Positions 29,069 through 38,507 of a stretch of 64,000 nucleotides of DNA are shown one piece after another. Every line of letters starts with the position of its first letter. Position 1 is the stretch's first letter. The notes under the pieces were generated by a model. That model ran no database searches. It saw only the letters and a program-made list of their open reading frames with translations, and was not told where the DNA came from. The stretch comes from Methylophaga sulfidovorans (lineage in GTDB: Bacteria; Pseudomonadota; Gammaproteobacteria; Nitrosococcales; Methylophagaceae): contig NZ_FOSH01000001.1 in assembly GCF_900114205.1 (NCBI RefSeq), positions 186,001 through 250,000 on the forward strand, written 5' to 3'. Both the position numbers and the translations under genes were made by a program.

Positions 29069-29413
29069 ATGGAATTGCAGGATTTTTTAACGCAATTAAA
29101 AACACACCCTGAAAACATAGAATTTGACGATACTATGTCCGTCATAGAGGCTTATTACGACTTTACCCCTACCGCATTTAAAAACGGCGGTACCACGAAT
29201 GAAGCCGGACAAAATAATGGCTCATGTAAAATTCTTGGCTTTGGCAAAATACATTCGCTTAGCGTTGATGAAACATTAGCTTGCTTTGGTAAGTACTATC
29301 GTGAGGATGTATTAGCTAATCCAGAAGGTGATGATCATCAAAATATTCGTCATTTTATGAAGACCGGTTGGGATGGCGTGGTATTTGAAGGTGAACCATT
29401 AACAGTCCTTTAA
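29069..29413 (+). CDS. HopJ type III effector family protein
   Basis: A 114-residue soluble acidic protein, normal for the family. Conserved stretches FDDTMSVIEAYYDFTPTAF, GSCKILGFGKIHSL, ETLACFGKYYREDVL and HQNIRHFMKTGWDGV identify it. Despite the name, most members are ordinary cytoplasmic proteins of free-living gammaproteobacteria with no known secretion system, and none is seen here. The start at 29069 is chosen because GGAG lies six bases upstream and MELQ is the usual N-terminus. A terminator follows. Confidence 0.88.
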   Translation: MELQDFLTQLKTHPENIEFDDTMSVIEAYYDFTPTAFKNGGTTNEAGQNNGSCKILGFGKIHSLSVDETLACFGKYYREDVLANPEGDDHQNIRHFMKTGWDGVVFEGEPLTVL

Positions 29414-29432
29414 TACATAGAACCACTAAAAC

Positions 29433-29462
29433 AAAAAAAGGGAGCTAAAGCTCCCTTTTTTT
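29433..29462. terminator. Bidirectional Rho-independent terminator
   Basis: GGGAGCT at 29440-29446 pairs with AGCTCCC at 29449-29455, with an A-run before and a T-run after. It ends the HopJ gene and the converging DUF3683 gene. Confidence 0.88.
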
Positions 29463-29482
29463 ATGGCTTTTACGTCATCAGA

Positions 29483-32400
29483 CTAGAGTAAGACGCGCTC
29501 AATACCACCTTGTTTGACACTATCGATAAAGTCTTTATGCCAGTTATCCCCTTTCAGGTGTTTGGCAATTTCAACCACGATGTAGTCGGTATCAATTCCA
29601 GTATCTTCGCTATAACGGCTCAAGCCTTGTTGACAAGCTGGGCATGATGTCAGCATTTTCACATTGCCATTTTTCGCTTTATTCTGACCAGTCAGATCCT
29701 GAATCCCTTTGGTGATTTCCTCTTCTTTACGGAAACGCACTTGGGTCGCAATATCTGGACGCGCCACAGCAAATGAACCAGCTTCACCACAGCAACGATC
29801 ATTTAATGCCACTTCCTGACCCATCAATGTACTGGCCACTGAGGTTGGTTGATAGGTCTTCATCGGTGTATGACATGGGTCATGGTACATATATTGAACC
29901 CCTTCCACACCTTCCAGCCTCACGCCTTTTTCCATCAGATATTCATGTATATCCAAAAGACGACAGCCAGGGAAGATCGCTTCAAACTGATACTTCAACA
30001 GCTGATCCATACAGGTACCACAAGATACGATAACCGTCTTAATATCCATATAATTCAGCGTGTTAGCCAAACGATGGAATAACACCTGATTAGATGTCGA
30101 AATCGATGTCGCTTTTTCCTGATCGCCAGTGGACGCCTGCGGATAACCACAGCACAAATAGCCTGGCGGCAATACAGTTTCAGTGCCCACTTCATAGAGC
30201 ATGGCTAATGTTGCCAACCCTACCTGACTAAACAAACGTTCAGAACCACAGCCGGGGAAATAGAAAACCGCATCTGATTCATCATTGACCTTTTTCGGAT
30301 CACGCAGAATCGGAATCATCTTCTCATCTTCCACTCCCAACATGGCACGAGTGGTTTGCGTAGGTAAACCTGTTGGCATTGGTTTTTTTATGAAATGAAC
30401 GACTTGCTCACGAATCGGCGTTCTACCGGTCGTAGGCATAGGTCGTTTTTTCTTACTACCCAATACCCCCAATGTTTTAGCGACACCATGCGCCATTTTC
30501 TGTGCCTGATATCCCCATTCAATCATGGTTTTACGCATGATTTTTATCGTCAGCGGATCAGTCGCATTCAGGTAAGCCATTGATGTCCAGGTACCAATAT
30601 TTGGACGACGTTTGCCTTGTTTTTTAAGGACTTCACGCAGTTTGATACTGACATCACCAAAATCGATATTGACCGGGCATGGATTCAAACAGCGATGACA
30701 CACGGTACAGTGATCCGCGACATCATTCATCTCTTCAAAGTGACGAACTGAAATGCCACGACGTGTTTGTTCTTCGTACAAGAAAGCTTCAATAATCAAG
30801 CCGGTACCAAGAATTTTATTACGCGGCGAGTACAGTAAGTTGGCACGAGGTACGTGTGTTGTACATTCAGGTTTACACTTACCACATCTCAGACAGTCTT
30901 TAATGTCATTATTAATGTCACCCAGATCACTTTGTTCAAGAATCAGCGCTTCCTGCTCTAACAGACGTAATGACGGTGTATAAGCGTTATCCAGTCCAGA
31001 GCCAGCTAATAACTTACCAGCATTGAAGTGACCATTAGGATCTACTTTCTGTTTGTATCCGGCAAAAGCATCAATGGTAGCTTTGTCCAGATACTGCATC
31101 TTGGTCAGACCAATACCATGTTCACCGGAAATAACACCGCCAAGACGCGCAGCTAATGCCATCACTTCATCCACAATGCCTTCCGCATCATGCATCATTT
31201 CATAGTCATTAGAATTGACAGGAATGTTGGTGTGAACATTACCGTCACCGGCATGCATATGTGTGGCGACAAACAAACGGCCTGAACGGTTTTCTTTATG
31301 AATACTGTCTAGTTTATTTCTTAGTACACTCAGCGCTTGTCCCTGGAATAACTCTTTAAGCGGTTTTTCCATTTCATCACGATACGAAATACGCAAATCC
31401 CGACGCTGCAATACATTAAATAAAGTATCACCTTCGATGATATTTGCTGTCGCTGTATCAGATAGCAAATCGGCCAAGTCTTTAGCCGGTTTATCAAGGC
31501 TATCTAAAATTTTCTGCCAGCGAGCCATGACTACATCAACATGCTGACATGCTGCTTCGTTTTTGGAATTGACGATGGCATTGTTCTCAGCACTTTCACC
31601 CAGATCTTTATTGCCGCACTCTTTCAACTCTTTCGGATTTGAGCCTAAATAGGTTTTTACGGCTTTTGCTGTTTTCAGTTTATTGCGTGTGGACTGAACA
31701 ATATTAATACGTTCAATACCATCGTTATATTCAGACAAGCGATCCAGCGGAATAACCACGTCTTCATTAATTTTGAAGGCATTAGTATGCCGTGCAATTG
31801 CCGCTGTACGTGAACGATCTGCCCAGAAGCGTTTGCGAGCTTCAGGACTGACAGCTACAAAACCTTCGCCATCACGCGCATTGGCGAGGCGAACTACTTC
31901 AGAACACGCTTCTGCTACCGCATCCTCATCATCACCTACCACATCGATGAGCAATACCATCTTAGGCGCCACTGAACGCGGTGCTTTAGTTGAATAATCA
32001 ACCGCTTTCACATAACGCTCATCAAGATGTTCCATCCCGGCCAGTAACACGTTTTTGTTATTGTCCAGATAGTCTTTGGTTTCAACAATGGCCGGTACAG
32101 CTTTACTTAGATCATTACCAAAAAACTCAAGACAGACTGTGCGGATATAGTCAGGCATACGATGCAGCACAAAGACCGAAGAGGTGATCAAACCATCACA
32201 GCCTTCTTTTTGTATGCCAGGCAAACCACCAAGGAATTTATTGGTGACGTCTTTTCCTAAACCAATTTTGCGAAGTTCTTTGGCAGGAATTCTCATCACT
32301 TCAGGCTCACCAATAATGGTTTGACCATCCGGTTGAAAACGCGTCACCTTGAATTCAGCGAACTCGATATCATGAATTTTGCTCAGATTATGATTAAGCC

Positions 32401-33340
32401 GTTCGACTTCCATCCAGGTCGCATCCGGCGTCACCATTCTCCATGAGAGCAGGTTATCGAGAGCAGTTCCCCACATCACGGCTTTTTTACCGCCGGCATT
32501 CATCGCGACGTTACCACCGATGGTAGAAGCATCTTGCGATGTTGGATCCACAGCAAACACTAAGCCACTGCGATCAGCTAAGTCAGAAACGCGGCGGGTG
32601 ACTACGCCAGCTTCAGCTCGAACAGTAGGGACTTTTTCTTCACGACCTGGAATATGGCGATAAATAACATCGCCCAAACCTTCCAGTTTTTCAGTGTTAA
32701 CCACCACACTTTCAGCCGTTAAAGGAATAGCACCACCGGTATAACCAGTACCACCACCACGAGGAATAACCGTTAATCCCAAGTCGATACAGGCAGCAAT
32801 GATTTTTGCCATCTCTTCTTCAGAGTCAGGTGTCACCACCGCCAGTGGATACTCTACGCGCCAGTCAGTCGCATCGGTCACGTGTGAAACACGCGCCAGA
32901 CCATCAAACTGAATATTGTGTTTTTTTGTCGTTTTAGATAAACGACGCATCACCATTTTTCTGCGTTCCGCAGTGCTTAATAAGTTACGTTCAAACCGTT
33001 CTACAGCCTGACGCGCATTTTTTTCCAGTTGCAAAGCAAGGTCATTATTATTTTCTTCAGCACGGATGCGAATTTGATCCAGTCGGTGATGTAAAGCATG
33101 ACGAAGTGAGCCCCAACGTTTTTGGTTTTCGACTAAATCGTCTTGGATAAATGGATTACGTTGAATAACCCACATATCGCCTAATACTTCAAACAGCATT
33201 TTCGCTGAGCGGCCAGTTTTGCGCTGCCCGCGAAGCTGCTGCAAAACCTCCCACATTGGTTCCCCTAGGAAACGAATGACGATTTCACGATCAGAAAATG
33301 AGGTATAGTTGTACGGAATCTCGCGAATTCGGTTAGACAT
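29483..33340 (-). CDS. DUF3683 FAD-linked oxidase / Fe-S / CCG-domain fusion oxidoreductase
   Basis: A 1285-residue cytoplasmic fusion. From the start [15 protein letters not shown] (ATG at 33340; the upstream in-frame ATG at 33424 adds 28 residues unlike the family) come DUF3683 (about 1-150), an FAD-binding PCMH domain (about 160-400, [20 protein letters not shown]), an FAD-oxidase C-terminal domain (about 550-810, [14 protein letters not shown]), two 4Fe-4S clusters ([11 protein letters not shown] and [12 protein letters not shown]), and two CCG cysteine-rich domains ([26 protein letters not shown]). The build is that of glycolate or D-lactate dehydrogenase fused to its GlpC-like partner. 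A 2-hydroxyacid donor and quinone acceptor are likely; the substrate is not defined. Confidence 0.9.
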   Translation of the reverse strand: MSNRIREIPYNYTSFSDREIVIRFLGEPMWEVLQQLRGQRKTGRSAKMLFEVLGDMWVIQRNPFIQDDLVENQKRWGSLRHALHHRLDQIRIRAEENNNDLALQLEKNARQAVERFERNLLSTAERRKMVMRRLSKTTKKHNIQFDGLARVSHVTDATDWRVEYPLAVVTPDSEEEMAKIIAACIDLGLTVIPRGGGTGYTGGAIPLTAESVVVNTEKLEGLGDVIYRHIPGREEKVPTVRAEAGVVTRRVSDLADRSGLVFAVDPTSQDASTIGGNVAMNAGGKKAVMWGTALDNLLSWRMVTPDATWMEVERLNHNLSKIHDIEFAEFKVTRFQPDGQTIIGEPEVMRIPAKELRKIGLGKDVTNKFLGGLPGIQKEGCDGLITSSVFVLHRMPDYIRTVCLEFFGNDLSKAVPAIVETKDYLDNNKNVLLAGMEHLDERYVKAVDYSTKAPRSVAPKMVLLIDVVGDDEDAVAEACSEVVRLANARDGEGFVAVSPEARKRFWADRSRTAAIARHTNAFKINEDVVIPLDRLSEYNDGIERINIVQSTRNKLKTAKAVKTYLGSNPKELKECGNKDLGESAENNAIVNSKNEAACQHVDVVMARWQKILDSLDKPAKDLADLLSDTATANIIEGDTLFNVLQRRDLRISYRDEMEKPLKELFQGQALSVLRNKLDSIHKENRSGRLFVATHMHAGDGNVHTNIPVNSNDYEMMHDAEGIVDEVMALAARLGGVISGEHGIGLTKMQYLDKATIDAFAGYKQKVDPNGHFNAGKLLAGSGLDNAYTPSLRLLEQEALILEQSDLGDINNDIKDCLRCGKCKPECTTHVPRANLLYSPRNKILGTGLIIEAFLYEEQTRRGISVRHFEEMNDVADHCTVCHRCLNPCPVNIDFGDVSIKLREVLKKQGKRRPNIGTWTSMAYLNATDPLTIKIMRKTMIEWGYQAQKMAHGVAKTLGVLGSKKKRPMPTTGRTPIREQVVHFIKKPMPTGLPTQTTRAMLGVEDEKMIPILRDPKKVNDESDAVFYFPGCGSERLFSQVGLATLAMLYEVGTETVLPPGYLCCGYPQASTGDQEKATSISTSNQVLFHRLANTLNYMDIKTVIVSCGTCMDQLLKYQFEAIFPGCRLLDIHEYLMEKGVRLEGVEGVQYMYHDPCHTPMKTYQPTSVASTLMGQEVALNDRCCGEAGSFAVARPDIATQVRFRKEEEITKGIQDLTGQNKAKNGNVKMLTSCPACQQGLSRYSEDTGIDTDYIVVEIAKHLKGDNWHKDFIDSVKQGGIERVLL

Positions 33341-33472
33341 GTTGACAGATAAGCCTCTTTCTAAAGTAAGAGTGATGTTTAAGATCGGCAATTTTAACAC
33401 GGGCGCGACTATAATATGACCCACATAAATTAAGCCTTTTATTAAAGTAAGCTTCGGACGACTGTTTTTACT

Positions 33473-34270
33473 ATGGATTTGTTACATATTATCGCCTTGG
33501 CCTTATTACAAGGCCTGACTGAATTTTTGCCCATATCCAGCTCTGCTCACCTCATTCTTTTACCCATTATTGCTAACTGGCAGGATCAAGGACTCGCCTT
33601 TGATGTCGCAGTCCATGTCGGTACGTTAACGGCTGTTATTATTTATTTCCGTAGCACAATAAAAACGCTTATCGCTGACTGGTGTCACTCCGTTGCGCAA
33701 AAACAGACCGTCGGTGATAGTAAATTAGCCTGGGCAGTACTGTTTGGCACAATTCCCGTTGGCTTGGCTGGCTTGTTTTTAGGTGACCTGGTTGAAACTA
33801 GTCTTCGCAGTCCGCTGGTCATTGCGACTACCACTATCGTTTTTGGTCTGTTGCTGGGCTGGGCAGACTGGCAAGGTAAACGCATTCGTAATGAAAGTCG
33901 GCTGAATTGGTTTGATGTTCTATTTATAGGTATTGCTCAAGCGGTTGCGCTGATTCCGGGCACATCACGTTCAGGCATAACGATTACAGCAGGCTTGATG
34001 CTAGGTCTAACACGTGAAGCGGCTGCCCGTTTTTCCTTCCTTTTATCCATTCCGGTTATCGTGCTTGCCGGTGGTTTAAAAATTATTGAACTTATTGAAT
34101 CACAACTTGTGATAGACTGGTTCGCTTTAAGTGCTGGCGCATTATTTTCTGCCGTTAGCGCCTATCTATGCATTTTCTTGTTTCTAAAAATGCTTGACCG
34201 TATAGGGATGTGGCCATTCGTCATATATCGTTTGGTGCTTGGCGCAATATTGTTTTGGTTGTTTACTTAA
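33473..34270 (+). CDS. uppP: Undecaprenyl-diphosphate phosphatase UppP (BacA)
   Basis: Inner-membrane enzyme that recycles the lipid carrier for peptidoglycan and O-antigen by dephosphorylating undecaprenyl pyrophosphate. The 265 residues and about eight helices are normal. Both active-site motifs are present: [16 protein letters not shown] near the N-terminus and [17 protein letters not shown] in the middle. Stand-alone gene; a strong promoter for rplM begins seven bases after its stop. Confidence 0.96.
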   Translation: MDLLHIIALALLQGLTEFLPISSSAHLILLPIIANWQDQGLAFDVAVHVGTLTAVIIYFRSTIKTLIADWCHSVAQKQTVGDSKLAWAVLFGTIPVGLAGLFLGDLVETSLRSPLVIATTTIVFGLLLGWADWQGKRIRNESRLNWFDVLFIGIAQAVALIPGTSRSGITITAGLMLGLTREAAARFSFLLSIPVIVLAGGLKIIELIESQLVIDWFALSAGALFSAVSAYLCIFLFLKMLDRIGMWPFVIYRLVLGAILFWLFT

Positions 34271-34276
34271 ATAAGG

Positions 34277-34305
34277 TTGACAGCTTTTTTCATAGTGCGT
34301 AATAT
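34277..34305 (+). promoter_or_regulatory. Sigma-70 promoter of rplM-rpsI
   Basis: A perfect -35 TTGACA (34277-34282), 17-base spacer and near-perfect -10 TAATAT (34300-34305). Transcription would start near 34312, leaving a leader of about 45 bases before rplM. This is the best promoter I can see in the window. Confidence 0.8.
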
Positions 34306-34355
34306 TCTCCCTCTTTATTTAGCCCGCCTGCGTAATTATCAGGAGCAACTCGCGG

Positions 34356-34784
34356 ATGAAAACCATAAGTGCAAAACCAGCAGAAGTTCGTCGTGACTGG
34401 TTCGTTATTGATGCTGACGGCAAAACATTAGGCCGTATGGCTACTGAAATCGCACGTCGTTTACGTGGAAAGCATAAAGCTATCTACACACCCCATGTCG
34501 ACACTGGCGATTACATTGTTGTTATCAACGCTGAAAAACTGCGTGTTACTGGTAACAAAATGAAAGATAAAATTTATTATCACCACACAGGTCATATCGG
34601 TGGTATCAAGTCTATCTCGCTGGAAAAACAACTCGACAAAGCGCCTGAGCGTGTTATCCAGACGGCTGTCAAAGGTATGCTTCCTAAAAACCCGCTGGGT
34701 CGCGCAATGTTCGGCAAACTGAAAGTTTACGCTGGCGCAGAACACCCTCATACAGCTCAACAGCCTAAAGTGCTGGAAATCTAA
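34356..34784 (+). CDS. rplM: 50S ribosomal protein L13
   Basis: Ribosomal protein L13 of the large subunit, 142 residues, the usual length. Recognised by [42 protein letters not shown] and the C-terminal [20 protein letters not shown]. Start preceded by AGGAGCAA. First gene of the conserved rplM-rpsI pair, 12 bases before rpsI. Confidence 0.98.
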   Translation: MKTISAKPAEVRRDWFVIDADGKTLGRMATEIARRLRGKHKAIYTPHVDTGDYIVVINAEKLRVTGNKMKDKIYYHHTGHIGGIKSISLEKQLDKAPERVIQTAVKGMLPKNPLGRAMFGKLKVYAGAEHPHTAQQPKVLEI

Positions 34785-34796
34785 TCGGATATCGTC

Positions 34797-35186
34797 ATGG
34801 CAGATTCATACTACGCTACAGGTCGCCGCAAAAGCTCAACAGCTCGTGTATTCCTGAAACCAGGCAGCGGCAACATTTCAATTAACACTCGCACACTTGA
34901 AGATTATTTCGGTCGTGAAACTTCTCGCATGGTTGTTCGTCAGCCTTTAGAGCTAGTTGACATGCTTGAAAAATTTGACCTGAAAATCACCGTTCGTGGC
35001 GGTGGTAATAATGGTCAAGCTGGTGCAATTCGTCACGGTATCAGCCGCGCATTAGTCGAATACGACAGTGAATTAAAATCTGAATTACGTAAAGCAGGCT
35101 TTATCACTCGTGATGCTCGTGCCGTTGAACGTAAGAAAATTGGTCTTCACAAAGCACGTAAACGTCCACAATTCTCAAAACGTTAA
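34797..35186 (+). CDS. rpsI: 30S ribosomal protein S9
   Basis: Ribosomal protein S9 of the small subunit, 129 residues. Hallmarks are [19 protein letters not shown] and the basic C-terminus [17 protein letters not shown], whose terminal KR contacts the P-site tRNA. Cotranscribed with rplM and followed by a strong terminator. Confidence 0.98.
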   Translation: MADSYYATGRRKSSTARVFLKPGSGNISINTRTLEDYFGRETSRMVVRQPLELVDMLEKFDLKITVRGGGNNGQAGAIRHGISRALVEYDSELKSELRKAGFITRDARAVERKKIGLHKARKRPQFSKR

Positions 35187-35210
35187 TTGTTGGCTGCTTT
35201 GCAGACTCAA

Positions 35211-35239
35211 AAAAAGGTCACCTTCGGTGGCCTTTTTTT
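35211..35239 (+). terminator. Rho-independent terminator after rpsI
   Basis: GGTCACC at 35216-35222 pairs (one G-T wobble) with GGTGGCC at 35226-35232, with an A-run before and seven Ts after. Confidence 0.88.
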
Positions 35240-35316
35240 ATGGCTGGGTTTATTGCCTCACAAATAAACCCCATGTTATAAAGCGGTTTTATTAAATTCT
35301 GGCATGGAACCTAACG

Positions 35317-35799
35317 ATGAATAAACACCTTCGTAGCGCCTCAATCTTATTGGCTTTAGCCCTCCCCTCAATATCATTTGCCGAACAAGAATCACAAATC
35401 GCTTTATCTGCCGGTGCCTTTGAGGTTTTCGATGATAATACTGCTGCTGAGGTGGGTGTTGAATATCGATTTGCCCCACAAAAATCAGCTTTTAATTTGA
35501 TTCCAACTTTAGGGGCAACCTTGACTTCTGATGGGGGTTATTGGGGCTATGCTGGAGTCCGATATGATTTTTACCTTAACGCTAACTGGATATTAACGCC
35601 TCACTTTGCTGTAGCTGCTTATGAGCAAGGTGGAGGGGTAGATTTAGGTTACGATATTGAGTTTAGAACAGGTGCCGAGCTTGCCTATCAGTTTAGTGAT
35701 AAAAGTCGCTTAGGTTTAGGTTTATATCATCTATCCAATGCTAACCTCGGTGAGAATAATCCTGGCGCTGAATCATTAATACTAAGCTACAGTTTCTGA
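35317..35799 (+). CDS. Lipid A 3-O-deacylase, PagL family (acyloxyacyl hydrolase)
   Basis: Outer-membrane beta-barrel of 160 residues that would remove the 3-linked acyl chain of lipid A. Signal peptide 1-22 (ending SFA). The PagL catalytic triad is visible near the C-terminus: His138 and Ser140 in YHLSNAN and Glu152 in NPGAES, with the same spacings (2 and 12) as Pseudomonas PagL. It ends with the barrel signature SYSF. Its stop codon directly abuts the stop of a converging lipid A acyltransferase gene, so lipid A remodelling genes are grouped here. Confidence 0.83.
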   Translation: MNKHLRSASILLALALPSISFAEQESQIALSAGAFEVFDDNTAAEVGVEYRFAPQKSAFNLIPTLGATLTSDGGYWGYAGVRYDFYLNANWILTPHFAVAAYEQGGGVDLGYDIEFRTGAELAYQFSDKSRLGLGLYHLSNANLGENNPGAESLILSYSF

Positions 35800-36717
35800 T
35801 TATCGCACCTTCTTGTATAAACGGCCTTTTCCATCGGGTTGAGTTTTAAAGCGGCGATGTAGCCAAAAATATTGTTCAGGCATGAGTCGAATCTGCGACT
35901 CGAGCCAATCATTAATACGTTGAGCATCAGCTATATCGTCGCCAGATGGATAAGCTTCCCATGCTGGAAAAATTTGAATATGGTAACTGCCATCTGAATT
36001 ACGCTTAGGCACGAATGGCACCACTTCTGCCTTCGTCATTTTTACCATTCGCGCCGTGGCCGGAATAGTCGCGGCAGTCACACCAAAAAACTTGGCAAAG
36101 ATACTATTTCTCGGGCCAAAATCTTGATCTGGCGCATACCAGACAACTTTATTTTTGCGTAATGCACGTAACATAGCTCTGACATCATCCCGCATCACAA
36201 TACCCTCGCTATGGTAAATTCGCGAACGCATCATCACGGCATTAAACAAAGGATTCTTAAGGTGTCTGAACATGACGTAAGCCGGCGTTTGTAGCATGAT
36301 CAAACGGCCTCCAATCTCCATACTGGTGAAATGCCCGGTTAACAAAATGACACCTTTGCCTTTTTGTTTTGCAGCTTCTAAATGTTCCAGCCCTTCGTAA
36401 GTCACGCGTCGATGAAGTTGTTTATCAGATGCCCACCAGCTCACAGCGGTTTCGATCATCATCATGCCAGTATTCTTCAGCACTGTTTTCACCAAGACTT
36501 CTCGCTGTTCTTGGCTCATTTCAGGAAAGCAGAGCTCTAAGTTTCTTCGCACCACTTTTGCTCTGGAACGCATAAAGGGTTGCAATATATGCCCAAGCAA
36601 CATGCCTATGCGGTACTGTAATTTAGCAGGCAAATAGACCGATAATCGCATGAGTAACAGCCCAAGCCAGCTCAGCCAATAGCGAGGGTGCAAAAATTGT
36701 TTCTGGAAAATGTTCAT
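35800..36717 (-). CDS. Lipid A biosynthesis lauroyl-type acyltransferase (LpxL/HtrB family)
   Basis: Inner-membrane-associated enzyme that adds a secondary acyl chain to Kdo2-lipid IVA. The 305 residues are standard: an N-terminal membrane helix (about 12-30) and the HX4E catalytic motif in LLTGHFTSMEIGGR, plus APDQDFGPRNSIFAKFFG and TATIPATARMVKM. Family members LpxL, LpxM and LpxP cannot be told apart by eye. It lies back to back with the PagL-like gene and divergent from waaA, whose Kdo transfer precedes this step. Confidence 0.9.
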   Translation of the reverse strand: MNIFQKQFLHPRYWLSWLGLLLMRLSVYLPAKLQYRIGMLLGHILQPFMRSRAKVVRRNLELCFPEMSQEQREVLVKTVLKNTGMMMIETAVSWWASDKQLHRRVTYEGLEHLEAAKQKGKGVILLTGHFTSMEIGGRLIMLQTPAYVMFRHLKNPLFNAVMMRSRIYHSEGIVMRDDVRAMLRALRKNKVVWYAPDQDFGPRNSIFAKFFGVTAATIPATARMVKMTKAEVVPFVPKRNSDGSYHIQIFPAWEAYPSGDDIADAQRINDWLESQIRLMPEQYFWLHRRFKTQPDGKGRLYKKVR

Positions 36718-36793
36718 TCAGGCTCTGTTGCTTTCACAAAGTAGCGCCTATGCTATCATTCCTGCTTACTTTTCGCTGCATTATGAGTCTGAT

Positions 36794-38062
36794 TTGAGAG
36801 TTTTTTATAATATCGTTTTTACGTTAGCTGTACCTTTTATCCTGCTGCGTCTATTGTGGCGCGGCACAAAAGCCAGCGCCTACTTCAAACGTTGGGATGA
36901 GCGATTTGCTATCACTCTGCCAAGCATTGACAAAAGTAAGCCACTTATCTGGGTTCATGCTGTTTCTATGGGTGAAGTTGAGGCCTGTCGACCTTTGGTC
37001 ACTGCAATCAAATCGACATACCCTGAACATCAAATACTGATTACCACAATGACCCCGACAGGCAGCGCCCGCGTAAAAGCTTTATATACCGATGATGTTC
37101 TGCACTGTTATTTACCTTATGACTTGCCGCTCATTATGCGTCGCTTTATACAAGCTATTCAGCCTGCATTTGGCGTAATTATGGAAACAGAGTTATGGCC
37201 AAACCTTATCCATCATTGTCATAAACAAAATATTCCACTGGTGCTGGCCAACGCAAGAATGTCAGCACGCTCATTAAAAGGTTATCAGCGAATACCTTCT
37301 TTAACACGAGAAACCCTGCAAAGCTTTTCAGTGATTGCCGCACAAGCCCAGCAGGATCGTGAGCGCTTTATTGAACTCGGTGCGGATAGAGATAAAGTGC
37401 ATGCTGTGGGCAATCTGAAATTTGAAGTCAATTTATCGGCCACGATTATTGAGCAGGCTGAAGCTATTCGCTCAATGTGGGGAAACCGCCCGGTTTTTAT
37501 TGCTGCCAGTACACATGAAGGCGAAGATGAGATTATTCTGAATGCCTCTCGCCAAATCCGTGCTGAGGTGCCAGATTTATTACTCATTATTGTTCCCAGA
37601 CACCCAGAGCGTTTCGATAGAGTAGCCTCTCTGTGCCAGCGCGCTGGCTTCAAAATTCTACGTCGCAGTGAAAATGGCTTATGTAAGAGCGACATTCAAA
37701 TTCTTGTCATCGATAGTATGGGCGAACTCCCGATATTCTATGCATGCTCTGATGTCGCTTTTGTCGGTGGAAGCCTGGTACCCACGGGTGGCCACAATAT
37801 CCTTGAACCGGCTGCATTATCCCGTCCAGTGATCGTGGGTCCTCATGTCTTTAATTTTGCTGAAATCACTCAGCAGTTTATTACCGCTCAAGCAGCTATT
37901 CAGGTAGATAGTGCAGAAACGCTGGCAATAACGGTGATCGACTTATTAAAAAATCCTCCAAAACGCACCGCTATGGGTGAAGCTGGACAACAATTAATCA
38001 AACAAAGCCAGGGCGCCAGCCAGCGCTTACTTAACTTAATCAAATACAATATCCATGTCTGA
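36794..38062 (+). CDS. waaA: 3-deoxy-D-manno-octulosonic acid (Kdo) transferase WaaA
   Basis: Transfers Kdo from CMP-Kdo to lipid IVA on the inner face of the inner membrane. The proposed start is TTG at 36794 (then RVFYNIVFTLAVPFILLRLL), because WaaA proteins begin with this membrane anchor; an in-frame ATG at 36710 would add 28 residues and overlap the divergent acyltransferase gene. Length is then 422, the usual size. Seen: acidic motif WVHAVSMGEVEACRPLV, METELWPNLI, and the C-terminal half with VGGSLVPTGGHNILEPA. tadA overlaps its end by 8 bases. Confidence 0.93.
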   Translation: MRVFYNIVFTLAVPFILLRLLWRGTKASAYFKRWDERFAITLPSIDKSKPLIWVHAVSMGEVEACRPLVTAIKSTYPEHQILITTMTPTGSARVKALYTDDVLHCYLPYDLPLIMRRFIQAIQPAFGVIMETELWPNLIHHCHKQNIPLVLANARMSARSLKGYQRIPSLTRETLQSFSVIAAQAQQDRERFIELGADRDKVHAVGNLKFEVNLSATIIEQAEAIRSMWGNRPVFIAASTHEGEDEIILNASRQIRAEVPDLLLIIVPRHPERFDRVASLCQRAGFKILRRSENGLCKSDIQILVIDSMGELPIFYACSDVAFVGGSLVPTGGHNILEPAALSRPVIVGPHVFNFAEITQQFITAQAAIQVDSAETLAITVIDLLKNPPKRTAMGEAGQQLIKQSQGASQRLLNLIKYNIHV

Positions 38063-38507
38063 TAAAGACCATTATTGGATGCAAAGAGCCTTGGCGCTCG
38101 CCCGTAATGCAGAAATAGAAGGTGAAGTACCTGTTGGCGCTGTTATCGTTTTAGACAATCAGGTCATCGGTGAAGGCTGGAATCAACCTATTGCCAGCCA
38201 GGATGCAACTGCACATGCCGAAATTATCGCTTTAAGGCAGGCTTGCCAAACCATGAAAAACTACCGCTTACCTGGCGCTGATATTTACATCACGCTTGAG
38301 CCCTGCATTATGTGCGCTGGCGCGTTAATACATGCTCGTATTGCGCGCTGCATTTACGCCACAGCAGAACCAAAAACAGGCGCTGCTGGTAGCTGTATAG
38401 ATGCATTTGCTCTGCCGAACCTAAACCATCGGGTGGAATGTAAAACTGATATTTTACGAGAAGAAAGTAGCCAACTCATTAAACAGTTCTTTAAAGCCAG
38501 ACGTTAA
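38055..38507 (+). CDS. tadA: tRNA adenosine(34) deaminase TadA
   Basis: Zinc enzyme that converts A34 of tRNA-Arg(ACG) to inosine so that it reads CGU, CGC and CGA. The 150 residues have the zinc/catalytic motif AHAEIIAL (His54, Glu56) and PCIMCAGA (Cys84, Cys87). It overlaps waaA by 8 bases. The window also contains the tRNA-Arg(CCG) gene, which reads the remaining CGG codon. Single complete copy. Confidence 0.96.
   Translation: MSDKDHYWMQRALALARNAEIEGEVPVGAVIVLDNQVIGEGWNQPIASQDATAHAEIIALRQACQTMKNYRLPGADIYITLEPCIMCAGALIHARIARCIYATAEPKTGAAGSCIDAFALPNLNHRVECKTDILREESSQLIKQFFKARR

Noticed and set aside
29069..29413. HopJ name as sign of a type III secretion system
   Set aside because: No secretion apparatus or chaperone genes nearby; the family is widespread in non-pathogens.
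34461..34760. 99-codon minus-strand frame inside rplM
   Set aside because: Entirely within the rplM coding sequence, no ribosome binding site, no domain; an antisense shadow.
36710..36793. Longer N-terminus for WaaA starting at ATG 36710
   Set aside because: It overlaps the divergent acyltransferase start and adds 28 residues not seen in WaaA; the membrane anchor begins at the TTG.
37285..37695. 136-codon minus-strand frame inside waaA
   Set aside because: Shadow of waaA; composition and translation do not resemble a protein.
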